Assembly (NCBI GenBank): GCA_002261195.1
Contig: MVBO01000007.1
Location: 165,447 to 229,446, forward strand
Length of the DNA: 64,000 bases
Direction of reading: 5' to 3'
DNA from: Bifiguratus adelaidae
Taxonomy: Eukaryota > Mucoromycota > Endogonomycetes > Endogonales
The notes under the pieces were generated by a model. It saw only the letters and a program-made list of their open reading frames with translations. It was not told the origin of the DNA and made no database searches. Numbering within the stretch: position 1 is the first letter of the stretch; every line of letters starts with the position of its first letter. Made by a program: the position numbers and the translations under genes. This document shows positions 36,171 through 47,954 of this stretch, piece after piece.

Positions 36171-38216
36171 ATGGCCGCCGACTCATCTGCTGGCGACCGG
36201 GGACTCGATGTATTCTCTTGGCTTGCCATCAATACTTTCCTCATGGTCATTGTCTTTGTGATATATCCCGTCAAGATACCCATCCGCTTCACGCTACCAT
36301 TCACAAATGGAAAGCGTTTTTCTTACCACCTCGTCCTGAATCTCGCCACAGCACCATGGATAGGCATCATATTTTTGCTTGCGACGACAAGTATTGGAGC
36401 GCAAGTCTTGCGGGACGGGTTTATTGGAACAGCCGGCATCCAACCATACTCGATTATGATTCTATTTTATGCTCTGGTAAGTAATCTGCAGTGTTCAAGA
36501 GCATGGCAAGATTTTATACATATATCAGGCCTATATCTGCATTTCGTTAGACATGACGGGAGTGTTGCAATTTTCGGCATTTTGGGTCTCACAACGTGCT
36601 GGATCACGAGGGAAGACGCTCTTTGCTGCATTCTTTGTCTTGACGACAGTGATGAGCGCGCTAACATCGAACGATGTAGTCATTTTGACTGGTACTGCCT
36701 TCTTGGTATACTTTACCAAGGTGGCCGAGATCAATCCGCCCACGGCGTTCTTGATGAGCGAGTTTGTGAGTGCCAATATTGGTAAGTTTTGAATGAATAC
36801 CCTTTTGAAGGACAGCTAGCTAACGATCTTTTAGCTTCCATGTTCTTGTACATTGGCAATCCAACGAATGTCGTCGTTTCGCAGGCCTACGGCATCAGTT
36901 TCATAGAGTATTCAGCTTGGATGGCCACACCCACTGTGATTTGCATCATCATCGCTTATCTGACACTGTCTATCGTCTATCGAAGCCCCAAGTATGTTCC
37001 ACGTGCCATTCAGAAACCTGAAGACAATCCGAAAAGTGTTCTTTTGGATCCGCAAGGTGCCACCTTTGGCTTTGTGGTTCTGGTCATTTGTCTCGGCCTG
37101 CTGATCGGCACAAGTTTTGCTGGAGTGCCCGTATGGGAGGTAACGTTGCCATGTGCTGTCGTTATGGCCATCCGGGACTTTTTTTACGACTGGAAGAATG
37201 GTGGAGTGAAACCTTCGCGTGACCGACAAGGAAGTCGCATTGTGGAAGATGGACTGAACGCCCTCGAGGGGTTGTCCATGCTACCCACTCCGTCCGTCTT
37301 GGTTGAACCCACTCGCGGCCAGTTACCTCTTTCAAGCGCCGAAACAGTTGTGGTCACCGATGGCAAATATTCTCCTATACAACCCCCGCATGATACCATC
37401 CCCCTCAAGCGTGTCCGAAACGCTCCCGTATGTGATACGGACGGTCAAGAGATGGCATCGGCAAGCAACGCTCTGACAACACCAGATTTTGGCGTTCAAA
37501 ATCAAAGCAATTCCTCACCTATCATATCTACAGAGCGAGATGATTCTATACAGACATTGCTATCGGTGCAGCGCCCTTCCAACGCTCACATACCCACAGC
37601 GGACGATCCGACTTTCACGCGTCAAGATACAACACAATCGACGATGAGCCAGTCATCCCGGCCGCCACGCTATATGCCATCTTTTGTACAACCGTGGACC
37701 AAAAGGTTTCCCACCGTCTGGGGCATCATAAGACGCATGCCATGGAAAATCCTTCCTTTTGCAATTGGAATGTTTATATTGGTCGAAGCCTTGGCCAGTC
37801 TAGGATGGACAGCCATTTTCGCCAATGCCTTGGCAAAATGTACACCCAACTACATCGCCGCTGTCTACTTTATCGGCGTCTTATCCATCGTCCTCTGTTC
37901 CTTCCTCAACAATCTTCCCATGACCATTCTCATGTCCAAGATCATGCAACATCCCAATTTTGCCAACAATCCAGACTTGGACGATGTCACGCTCAAGGGC
38001 GCCATTTTTGCGCTCATCATCGGATCCAATTTAGGCGCGTGCCTGACTTTAGTGGGCAGTCTAGCGGGTATCATGTGGGATCACATTCTCAAGACGAAAG
38101 GTGTTCGCCATTTGGGCTATTGGGCCTTTCTGAAGTGGAATTTGCTCATATTACCCATGATTGCATTGGGCGCCTGTAGTGTATTGATTCTAGAACTCTA
38201 CATCATTTATCGATAG
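36171..38216 (+). CDS. ArsB/CitM-type anion permease (ion transporter superfamily)
   Basis: Three exons (36171-36476, 36529-36781, 36835-38216) encode 646 residues. Two blocks of hydrophobic segments flank a hydrophilic loop of about 170 residues (roughly 340-500). Conserved permease signatures are SNDVVILTGTAFLVYF and YIGNPTNVVVSQAYG in the first half and CSFLNNLPMTILMSKIM and GSNLGACLTLVGSLAGIMW in the second; this inverted repeat is typical of the ArsB/NhaD/citrate transporter superfamily. It could move arsenite, silicate, dicarboxylates or another anion; the substrate cannot be read from sequence. The stop lies 30 bases from that of the convergent nucleotidase gene. Confidence 0.8.
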
Positions 38217-38246
38217 TTGATGTTGTCATGTATATCTATACGTGTA

Positions 38247-39783
38247 TTAGAGTCTGCATGATTTGTCCACACCTTCTAGCATGCCGATTCCCACGCCAAC
38301 GCACCATCCAACCTCAACATTATCAATCTTTTTGGTTGTTTTGATCGTGCGATGCTCTTCAAATCCGTAGCCTTCATCCAAAAGACCATGCATGAAGCTC
38401 AGGTCCAGACAATATTCGGGATGTTTGTTCAATTGACGTTCAGCGTCAGGAATCGTCTTGAAGCGCTCCCTATTGTCTCTACAAACATCATCCGCTGTCT
38501 TCGCGAGATCGCATATGGTGAATTCGTGAGGGTACCCCATGGGTGCAATGCGGTCGTAAAAGTAGGAAAAGGCGTATACTTCACCGTGAGGAAATGTCTC
38601 GGCAATCGAAGGTTGATAGGTGCCAGCGAAGGAGCATGAGGTGTGATGACATGGAACGTGAAGGTGGAGGATATCATGAATGTGAGCTTGGCAGGCCAAG
38701 TGACCGTTGGATTGGCCAATGAAGGTGGTATCGTCTAAGGTAAAGGTGTGATTATCGCGGATGCATGGGTGCAGGATAACAGTGTCCTTGTCATGGGACC
38801 TTGGTATACTGAGCAATGCTCTTTTGCGGACATTTTCATGCACGGCGCGACGGGCTTCCATCAGCCCGTAGCCAAGATAGGATTGTTGGTAGAGCGTGTA
38901 TTCCTCCCCAGCAAAGTCTAGTTTGTATTTGTGTTCGCCATTGATAAAGTCATTGCGATTGTTGAATTCTGGCTCAAAGACCAATTGGGTACTCCCGCCG
39001 CCCAGATCCAAGATGCCGGCCGTAGCTTTTCGCCCCGTGTTGGAGGAATTGGTGTCGCGGTTGAAGTTTCCGAGCAGATAATTGACCGTGATCCAAGCGT
39101 AAACGCCTTCATCGGCTCCGTCCATGATGGCAATCCCATCCCGTCGTCCTCCGTAAATCGGGAACGGGTACTTGGTCTCTATCCTGTCTCGAACCGCTTC
39201 TAAAATGTCCTCTGACGGCCCTTCGCCCAAAAGCCGTAATCCAGCCGTAGCTTTAAGCGAGACAGGCGTACAACTGTGGAGAGATTTGGGTATACTAGCG
39301 ACGGCCTTCTTGAGCAATGGATCGAGCGAATGCGCCGCTCTTTGCGGATCATCCGCAAAGCTCGACAAGCCGGGTGTGATCTGTTTAAAGACTTCAGAAT
39401 GCAGTGTTGGCGTCGTGGCATTGCCGCAGTTGTCGAAGCGATAGATGTGGACGCGTGAGCCCGTCGAACCCGCATCAATCACAACTGCATAGCTAAAGAT
39501 ATGCCTTGTAGGATCCCAGTCGCAAACGTCCTTTTTGCCGAGCGATAAGCCAACCTTGACTCGTTTAACTAGCAAAGAGAGAAGAGAGGAAGAGAGTTAG
39601 CGCTCTGGGGGTGAGGAGCAAGACCGAGAGACACTCAAGCTTACCCAAAGGTTCATAGAAGCGAGACAATGACGAGGGATGCCATCCATGGCTAAGAGAT
39701 GATTGCACATCGTCTATAGATAGCCATGCAATCCCAAGAATGCCCACCAGCAGAGCGATGCCGTACCAAGGCTTGTTCCCCAT
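38247..39783 (-). CDS. GDA1/CD39-family nucleoside diphosphatase, type II membrane protein
   Basis: Two exons (39783-39645, 39568-38247) encode 486 residues. One N-terminal membrane anchor (WYGIALLVGILGIAWLSI) suggests a Golgi/ER lumenal enzyme. The apyrase conserved regions are clear: IDAGSTGSRVHIY (ACR1), KATAGLRLL (ACR2), DEGVYAWITVNYLLG (ACR3) and GILDLGGGSTQLVFEP (ACR4). Such enzymes hydrolyse GDP/UDP left by lumenal glycosyltransferases so that nucleotide-sugar import can continue. An alternative in-frame ATG at 39798 adds five residues. The start codon is only 38 bases from that of the divergent J-protein gene. Confidence 0.9.
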
Positions 39784-39821
39784 GACGTTGCCATGCAAGA
39801 AGCAACCCTTTATTTCACACC
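39784..39821. promoter_or_regulatory. 38-base spacer between divergent start codons
   Basis: The nucleotidase (minus) and J-protein (plus) ATGs are 38 bases apart. A core promoter cannot easily fit with two 5' UTRs, so transcription starts probably lie inside the opposing genes or the mRNAs are nearly leaderless. Confidence 0.45.
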
Positions 39822-40630
39822 ATGGACAGCTTTCCAGACTACTACGCTGTTCTCGAAGTCACTTCGGACGCTACAGAGGAGGAGATTAGGGAAGGTGAGT
39901 GTAGAGAGAATGAGCGCAGACGGTGCGTCATGCGGGTCGACTGACTTTTGTTCTTAGCTTACAAGCGACAAGCTGTTCTCAACCACCCGGACCGTTACGA
40001 ATTGGACGAAGCGGTCACTCAAGACACAGCGCCACCGGGGACGATACCACATCCTTCTCGCACGGAGCTCATTCTCGTCTTTCAGCGCATTGCAGACGCC
40101 TACTATGTCTTGTCAGATAGAACTCGACGTGAGCAATACGATGAAGCGAGGCGACAACACCTTGTCAACCCGCAGCTTTCTACCTCCACCGACCTCACCT
40201 TAGCCAACCCCACCACCGACTCCACAGAGCTCTTTTCCAATGTCTTTGAAGAGATTCTACGGCCTGAAGTGGAACGACCACGATGGATATGGCAGCCTAC
40301 TGGATTTGTCGCCGGCGGAGTGCTTGGCTTCATCGTTGCCAACATACCAGGGGCCATTGTGGTAAGTCCAGATGAAACAATGAAGACCATGTGGATATAC
40401 TCATGCTAGCATAGGGTGCGTATGGAGGGCATTATCTAGGAGCCATTCGTGATAACAAGGGAACCTCGGTCTATGATGCATTTTGCAAGCTCTCCCGACG
40501 ACAACGATCCGCAATTCTCAGTCATCTTTCTGTTCGTATTCTGGGCGGTGCCATCACCGGCACGGGAGGATTGATTGCTGCTGAGACTAATGCGGGCCCG
40601 TCCCAATCACCCCGATGGAGGTTTTGGTAA
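39822..40630 (+). CDS. J-domain (DnaJ/HSP40) protein with C-terminal glycine-rich membrane segments
   Basis: Three exons (39822-39894, 39958-40361, 40415-40630) make 230 residues ending at TAA. The J domain begins immediately (DYYAVLEVTSDATEEEIREA), has the HPD motif in LNHPDR, and an insertion of about 20 residues before the last helix (ADAYYVLSDRTRREQYDEAR). The C-terminal half has two Gly/Ala-rich hydrophobic stretches (FVAGGVLGFIVANIPGAIV and one with GGAITGTGGLIAAE). Layout and size fit a membrane-associated co-chaperone that stimulates an Hsp70 ATPase; the compartment is not clear. Confidence 0.87.
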
Positions 40631-40715
40631 AGGACTATATATCACCCCATTTGTATATACAATCACATCGTCTAGTAGGTATTCGCGTTCTATATATACA
40701 TACGCATTAGCCTCT

Positions 40716-42333
40716 CTATACCCCTTCAGTGGCAATCCTGTCCCGCAAAGAATTCCGGAGAATGTCCTTGTAGATGGCCACGGTACTCGGGGGTTCTCTT
40801 CCACCGACAACCACATCCTTACTGCCAAAAATGCCTCCAGCATTCTGCCATGCCTGCAATTGACGAAAGAACTCGGTATGGATCTGTTGCAGGATGCGTT
40901 GTACGGTCGGAAAGAGGTTCACGGACCATACAGGCGCATCCTTGCGTTCCTTGACCACAATGATATTGTCATGCTGTTCTGAGGGCCACATGTGGACTAG
41001 ATCGTCGACGATGAGTGGTAAGGTGAATGATGTTCCGAGTCCGGGTTCTTTGATGGCGCAATAAGCGTACAATGCCAACAAATCCTTGCTGGGTCGTCTC
41101 GGATTGTTGGACCTGCTGATGTATTCCCATTCTTGACGCGCTGAGTAGTATATACCTCGTACATACAGGCGCTCTGGATCCAGGCTCGCAATGACACCCT
41201 CGACATAGGATTGATCGCTATCAGCAGACAAATGAGGATCATGCTATGTTTGCATCAGCTGTCGACTTACCCCAAAGAACAAATGGATATCTCAAAGTAC
41301 CGCTCGGCCCATTGCAAGAATTCTGTAATGCGCTCCGTCGTCAAGACACGTCGACCGTCCTTTAGCGTACGTATTCGTTCCGGCGCTATAATTCCAGTGT
41401 TAGCCAGGAACCAAGACTATTCCAAATAGACTCACCGAGCTTTGCCGCTTCTTCTGACACATAACGTGCTTCGTTCCCTATCAGGCGTACAAGCGTGTCG
41501 TCGAGGTCCAAGACGAGCGGGAGTTTTTGACATCGCAGCATGGACAATTGTTGTTCTTTGATGGTTCGAATCATGTCCGAATGCTTGCAGAGATATCCAA
41601 ACAGGTTACTGCGTGTTCATTAGTCGACCATCGAGTGACATGTTCAATGCAGCAGTACCTCATGTCTTTGGACGGTTTCAAGTGAAGTTCCCACAATTCA
41701 TCCGAATTTTCTTCGCGAATGTTGATCAAGGCCATCTACGAATAATCACACGCGAACATTAGCACTGGTTGACTGCAATATTGGCCATATCCAGTATACC
41801 TTTCTCAATCCAAACAAGTCCATAAACCAGGGATGATCAGGGTAATCAAACACAAAGTGATGCGGCCATTCCTTTTGTGCCAGAGTCACAAAAAAACTAC
41901 GAGGAAGCGCACATTGCACTTCCAAGTCACTCTCCAACAACAAGATCGGATCATATGGTTTAAACTTGCATTCTCGAATGTTGAGATAGATGTCTTGGGT
42001 ATCGGATGGTTCAATGACTTTAGTTAAATCCAATCGCGGCTTCCACCTTGACGGGTCACGGTTCAAGTAGACACCTGAACGTATACAGTCTGTGGTCGCT
42101 GTGGTCGCTGTGGTATGAACGGTTTCTGAGCGGTGTCAGTGCGTGCGCTCACCAATCGTACCATCCTTCCTACACTTACCACTCCGAGAAGAATACGTGT
42201 TCGCCGGTGTCGGGGCATACGTGTTGGATCGCTTCTGTCCATTCAAGTGAACGGCCATCTCGCTTAGAGGCTCATGGCGAGCATGTGCCACCTCCAACGC
42301 AAGCTTCGCCTTGATGGCGTACAATATGTGCAC
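40716..42333 (-). CDS. FCP1/SCP-like HAD phosphatase-domain protein
   Basis: Six exons (42333-42180, 42074-41800, 41735-41659, 41608-41436, 41385-41271, 41217-40716) give 431 residues. After about 200 residues of unassigned N-terminus comes LPLVLDLDDTLVRL, the D-x-D-x-T/V motif of FCP1/NIF-type phosphatases. ERITEFLQWAERYFEISICS, YYSARQEWEYISRSNN and LIVDDLVHMWPSEQHDNII (the second acidic pair) follow. Family members dephosphorylate the RNA polymerase II CTD or other phosphoserines. BRCT or membrane segments seen in some relatives are absent, so it is not classical Fcp1. It diverges from the FAD monooxygenase gene with 174 bases between ATGs. Confidence 0.78.
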
Positions 42334-42507
42334 CTACATCTCCCAATGAGTCAATCTTTCCGCCTCTCTATTCCTTACACTTGCCTCTGACTCAACCATC
42401 CGCAGCAAGAGCAATCAGCCAATGGGAGACAAGAATGGAAAGGTGATCCGTGCGTTGGAGTGTGAAGGAATGACAAAGACTTGCACTCTTTCACACTCTA
42501 CAACCCT

Positions 42508-43853
42508 ATGACGCCTCCCTTGAACACGATGGCTATCGTCGGCGGTGGGTTGGGTGGGCTCATGTGCGCTCAAGCACTGGCCAAGGCGAACCCCCAGCTC
42601 AAGGTTATAGTTTATGAGAGAAGTAGCGCGCCAAGCGCCGAGTCAAGGCCACAAGGCTGGCACTTGGGTATCCAGTCCATGGGTATCAATGCACTCCGAA
42701 CGGTGGATATTCCCCGTATGGACGACCTGTTGTGCGCGAGCGTTTCGTCTGCGTTTACGATATGCGATCATGACGCGAATGTACTCTTGAGGATTGGAGG
42801 GCCACTGAAGGCAGAAGTACGCGAAGATAGGGAAGCGCGATTCACTGGTAAAATGAGCGCCTGCATTGTGAATCGCCAGGATCTGCACGAGTTGCTCTCT
42901 CAAGGCGTTCATATCGAATACGAGAAGCGCTTCACGAAATATGAGGAAGAGGATGACAAGGTCAAGCTCTTCTTTGAGGACGGATCGAGCGCTGAAGCCG
43001 ACTTTCTCGTGGGCGCTGATGGTGCCCGGTCTCGAATGCGTGGTCAATTGCTTCCTCAGATTACCTATGGTCCCGTCGGCGTCGTGAACATGGGCGTAGT
43101 GATTGAAAATGTTCCACCTCTGGACGATTTGCCTATGCTTGGTCCAATGCTCGCCTACTCCATGGTACGATTGCTATCTAATAGTGGTTACTCGATGCTT
43201 CTTGGTCTCGCAAAGACATTAGAAGGAAAGCATCAGTTACTCTACGTTCTTACGGGGCCAAAGGATATGTTTCCTGACGAGTTACAGCCGGACAAGGCTA
43301 CTACCGCACCAGTCAATGATTCTAGCATGACGGAGCGATTGATTGCCTGGGCAATCGAGACCGTCTCCAAGCATTTCCATCCCGAAGTGGCCAAGATCAC
43401 CGCCCTCGTCAAATCCGAAAATCTCATTTTTGGTGGCCTTCTTCCCTCCCAAAGTTCGAGTGGTCTTGAAAAAGGCAATCCCTTCATGCAGGTCAAGCAC
43501 AAGCGTGTCACTCTGTTGGGAGACGCTGCCCATGCTATGACAACGTGAGTACTATGCCTGTTTCAGCGTACACGGCCTGTATTGACACCTTCCTGTCTAG
43601 ACACCGTGGCATGGGCGCCAACACGTCCTTGGCTGACGCAGTGGACCTGAGCCAATGTCTCGCTTCCCCCAACTGGGCCCAGGAACTGCCCAAATATGAA
43701 GCCATCATGTACAAGCGAGGCTGGAAGAACGTCAAAGGTTCGCTGGACAACACTTTGCGTATGCACAAGAAGAATGCGGAGAGCTTTTCGAGTCGCCTTT
43801 CGATGAGGGCGGCAGGTGTGATCATGACCTTACTGGGATACAGTTGGAGCTGA
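42508..43853 (+). CDS. FAD-dependent aromatic-type monooxygenase
   Basis: Two exons (42508-43544, 43601-43853) encode 429 residues. The N-terminal Rossmann motif VGGGLGGLMCAQAL binds the ADP part of FAD. FLVGADGARSRMR carries the DG motif, and LLGDAAHAMTTHRGMGANT is the GD motif closing the FAD site, split by the intron. These define the class A flavin monooxygenases (PHBH fold: salicylate hydroxylase, zeaxanthin epoxidase and relatives), which use NAD(P)H and O2 to hydroxylate or epoxidise small molecules. Substrate unknown. ATG 42508 is used; a second in-frame ATG (42529) would also leave the FAD motif intact. A possible C-terminal hydrophobic helix (AAGVIMTLLGYSW) may touch membranes. Confidence 0.87.
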
Positions 43854-43937
43854 GGTTTTAAATGGTATCATGCGTTCATTCTGTAATGATCTAGTGTACA
43901 AATGAAAATGTCTCATCCTACGTTCCTAATGGGTACC

Positions 43938-45467
43938 TTAACGTTGCGCAGTTTCCGACTCTGGCATTCCCTTCTCTGGATCCTCCACCTTTTTGGCAAC
44001 CTTTGGTCGTTTGGCCAGCTTTTTGTGCACCAAAAACAAGCTTGTCAAAAACCCTGCACCTGAAAGACCACCCCAAGACAGGTATACGAGATCGAGACCT
44101 TGCGCATAAGCATGCTTGATATCGTACAATTGACTTGCTGGCAAGCCTTGCAAAGCGGCGGTCGAACCCGACAAGATGGACGACAACTCATCCGGTGTGA
44201 CGTTGGGTAGGGTCTGCGCGAGAGTGGAGGATAACTTGTTGCTGAAAATGGTCCCTGAAATGGCAATACCAATGGTTCCACCCACGGTACGCCAAATGGC
44301 TGCCAACGTGGTGACGGTTGCCAGATCTTTGAGGGGCACAGCTGCTTGCGCAGCCAGCGCCAGATTGGCCATAGAGAAACTGCAATTGCGTGAGTCAAAC
44401 CATCAAGACACCGTAAAACCTCTTACTTACCCGCACCCTATGCCGAGGATGAGCAAAAAGCCAATCTGCTCACCGCGAGAGGTATTGACATCAAACAAGC
44501 TTAAAAGTGCACTGCCAATGCAGCACATGGCCATGCCTGCCCAGATAAATGGTCGATAGATGCCGAGGAGGGTCACAAGCTGTCCGACAATCAGGGAAGC
44601 CACAGCCAAGCCAAGGACAAACGGTAGCGTTTCTAGGCCTGACGTCGTGGCTGATTCATTCTTGATGAATTGAAAGTAAACTGTACAGCACATCAGTATG
44701 CGTGCCCCCATGCGTTGGCACAATCATGCTGTATACTCACGTGGCACGTAGTACATAGCACCATACAACGCAAATCCACAAAAGAAGTTTGTTGAGAAAG
44801 CCGCCAATGGATTTCTCATCTTGAAAAAGTGAGGAGGTACGACTGGTGCAACAGCCCATTTGATCTCAATGGCCGTAACAATGATGAGTACTCCGCCAAC
44901 GACAAAGAGAGCAATGATAGGAGCGGAGTTCCAAGGATAGGTTGTACCGCCCCAAGACACGGCAAGGAGGATACACACGATGCAAGCGGTCAATGAGAGT
45001 ACTCCACTACAGGATAACATGGATTAATCAATGACAAGCGCGAGCAAAAGTCACTTACAGATAATCCAAGCGAGCGAGCTTTTCCTTCATGGATCCCTGT
45101 GGACTCTTCAATTTTAGGAATACGACAATGGAAATCAAGGTCGGTACACAAAGCTGGCAGATATTGTCAATAAGATGCTTGGTCAATTCAATATGTCACT
45201 TACCAGAGCACTCATGTAAAAGGCCCAGCTCCAATTGGCTTGGTCGGTAAAGACACCACAAGCAAGGGTCCAAGCACACAAGCAATGCTGAAAACACCTC
45301 CAGTCATGCCTTGATAACGTCCTCGTTCTCGAAGAGGAACAATTTGCGAAATGATGACCATGACGGAACTGTATAACGCGAATCAGCAAATGTATGCATG
45401 CGATGCAATCATGTACCTCATCATGCCACCGCCACCAATGCCTTGAATGGCTCGAAATACAATCAAC
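43938..45467 (-). CDS. MFS drug/H+ antiporter-like transporter, N-terminus lost in gap, one 1-base deletion
   Basis: Exons on the minus strand: before 45467 to 45417, 45368-45204, 45153-45059, 45006-44741, 44680-44431, 44379-43938. The visible part starts in LIVFRAIQGIGGGGM (a major-facilitator motif), then VPLRERGRYQG, the antiporter motif region GPLL-GVFTD-x-ANWSWAFY, FLKLKSPQGS, and about nine further membrane segments; it resembles the 14-helix DHA2 multidrug exporters. The frame slips by one at about 45260 (CTTGTGGTGTC on the minus strand), where GPLLGGVF needs one more G. The first four or so helices would lie beyond the N run but are not found there. The stop is 84 bases from that of the FAD monooxygenase. 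Confidence 0.85.
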
Positions 45468-45477
45468 NNNNNNNNNN
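45468..45477. other. Assembly gap (10 N)
   Basis: Ten Ns inside the MFS gene. The sequence on the right does not encode the missing N-terminal helices, so the true gap is larger or the contigs are misjoined. Confidence 0.95.
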
Positions 45478-46229
45478 ACCTCATGTCATTGATAGTTGTA
45501 TACTCCATAGCTTGCAATCTAGTGAAATAGCAGAATTGAATGAACAGCAGAGAATTTCTCTGCGGAGAGAGAGCCTTGGCAACCTCTGCATCCGATGCAG
45601 AACGTTGCCAAAGTGACACTGCTCAATTCTGTTGGTAAACCCAAGGCCGCGTACGCGACATGAATGATTCCAGTCATGCCTAAATGGGCAACCACTAGCC
45701 ACAGCCAATCAAATCAGCTATTGTACCGCCAAAATTTAAGCCTGAGCGATCATCCAGTCGGTGCCGCACATCATCAGAGCAGTTGCCTGCGAGCCCCTTG
45801 CATAGCCCGATCGAACCATGGAGAAAAAGAAAATCTCTGGATCACATGTCAACTTCGTCTACTTAATCGATTTCCGGCAAATCAACTAGACCAAATCGTT
45901 CATGGAACCCTGTCATGACAGATACCCAATCCACCATCTTTCTTAATCCAACGACTTTGCGACGCGTCAGTCCCAGTAAGAGCCCAGCCATTCCACCATC
46001 AATGGCTCTTATATAGAAGCTTATCCTCCTCCAATCCCCACGATAGATTGCGACCACACCCGCCAAAAGACAACATGTGAAAGACTTCAGCCAATTGGGA
46101 TTACCTAAAAAGCCAGTCACTTGGAATCTCAAAAAATTTGTTTACCCTTTCCGAAGACCCCAACATTGTCGTCACTCTGCTCTCGATTACACCCTCTCTC
46201 TCTTTCTCTCCCCTTATCTTTTGTTCAAC
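45478..46229. other. Upstream region of citrate synthase, with CCAAT boxes
   Basis: About 750 bases without a supported gene. AGCCAATC at about 45707-45714 and CAGCCAATTGG at 46088-46098 contain CCAAT, the target of the HAP2/3/5 complex that activates respiratory genes in fungi; the second lies about 135 bases before the citrate synthase ATG. A pyrimidine-rich run (CTCTCTCTTTCTCTCC, about 46193-46212) precedes the start codon. The 89-codon minus-strand ORF at 45863-46132 has no recognisable domain. Confidence 0.4.
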
Positions 46230-47790
46230 ATGTCCGTCTCTAGCTTACGTCTATCGACTGTTGCCAAGGTAAGTTGTTGTTTGGTCTCGGCCTCGGCCTC
46301 ATAGTGCCTTCTTTTGGTAACTTAACATTTGTTCTTTTCTAAAACAGGCCAGTTCTGCTGCCTTCAACAAGCAGTTCGTTCCCGCTGCCGCTGTGGGTAG
46401 CGCTCGTTACTACTCTTCCAAGGTCAAGGTAAACGTATTCAACGCGCGTGTGGGCTCTTGCGTTGCTGAACGGGCTTGAACATGGCAGGATTTGAAAGGA
46501 CGATTGGCCGAACTTATTCCGGAGAAGCAAGAGGAGGTCAAGGCTGTTCGCAAGCAATTTGGAGACAAGAAACTTGGTGATGTTACAGTTGACATGGCCT
46601 ACGGTGGTATGCGTGGTGTCAAATCCATGATCTGGGAAGGTTCCGTGTTGGACTCCGAGGAGGGTATCCGATTCCGAGGCAAAACCATCCCGGAATGCCA
46701 GGCTCAGCTTCCCAAGGCTGAGGGCGGAGAAGAGCCATTGCCCGAAGCTCTTTTCTGGTTGCTTGTCACCGGAGAGGTGCCCACTCAAGAACAAGTCAAG
46801 TCCTTGTCCGCCGAATGGGCTGCTCGCGCCTCCATCCCCTCCTTTGTCCAGGAGCTCATCGACCGCTGCCCCAACACCCTTCATCCCATGTCCCAATTCT
46901 CCCTGGCTGTCAACGCTCTTCAACACGATTCTCAATTCGCCAAGGCATACGCCAAGGGTCTCAACAAGACCCAATACTGGGACCTTACCTACGAGGATTC
47001 CATGGATTTGATCGCCAAGCTTCCTCTTGTCGCCGCTCGCATCTACCGCAACATCTACAAGGACGGCAAGCTGCCTTCCATTGAAGCCGATAAGGATTAC
47101 TCTTACAACTTCTCCAAGCTTCTCGGTTACGCCGACAATGAGGACTTTGTTGAGTTGATGCGTCTTTACTTGACTATCCACTCTGACCACGAAGGTGGCA
47201 ACGTCTCCGCTCACACCACTCACTTGGTCGGTTCTGCTCTTTCCGATCCATACCTTTCATTCGCCGCCGGTTTGAACGGTTTGGCTGGACCTCTCCACGG
47301 TCTCGCCAACCAAGAAGTCCTCCGATGGATCATGAAGATGCGTGATAGCCTCGGCTCCACTGAGGTCAGCGATCAACAAATCAAGGACTACCTGTGGTCT
47401 ACCTTGAAGGCTGGCCAAGTTGTTCCTGGCTACGGTCATGCCGTCCTTCGCAAGACCGATCCTCGCTATGCCGCTCAACGTGAATTCGCCCTCAAGCACT
47501 TGCCCGATGACGGTTTGTTCAAGCTTGTCTCGCAAGTGTACAACATCGCTCCTGGTGTCTTAACCGAACACGGCAAGACCAAGAACCCCTACCCCAACGT
47601 TGACGCTCACTCGGGTGTCCTATTGCAACACTACGGATTCGTCGAGCAAAACTACTACACCGTCCTGTTTGGTGTTTCCCGTGCCCTTGGTGTGCTCTCC
47701 CAGCTCATCTGGGACCGTGCTCTCGGTATGCCTCTTGAGCGTCCCAAGTCCTACTCCACCGAGTACATCAAGAAAATGTTTAGCAGCTAA
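46230..47790 (+). CDS. Mitochondrial citrate synthase
   Basis: Three exons (46230-46268, 46348-46428, 46489-47790) give 473 residues ending at TAA. The first two exons encode a mitochondrial presequence (Ser/Arg/Ala-rich, ending near ARYYSS). The mature enzyme shows [29 protein letters not shown], the catalytic His in [11 protein letters not shown], the citrate-binding [13 protein letters not shown], and [13 protein letters not shown]. It condenses oxaloacetate with acetyl-CoA to start the TCA cycle. Codon use is strongly biased to C-ending codons, as expected of a highly expressed gene. CCAAT boxes upstream suggest HAP-type control. Confidence 0.97.
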
Positions 47791-47954
47791 ACAATGGGCA
47801 CCTTCATACCTACCTCAAAAAATGGCCAAAGATGCCACATGTATTTCCGTTTCCTTTGGCTCGTAGAGAACAAGCAAATTTTCATCTCGAAGCCAGTTTC
47901 TTATTCCTTCCATTATTTTTCTCCCTCTCTCTTTCTCTTTGTTACGTTTGCATA

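Noticed and set aside
45863-46132. Minus-strand 89-codon frame upstream of citrate synthase
   Set aside because: No domain, no splice context, and it overlaps the CCAAT-containing upstream region.
46339-47223. Minus-strand open frame of 294 codons opposite citrate synthase
   Set aside because: Antisense shadow of a strongly codon-biased gene; no recognisable domain.
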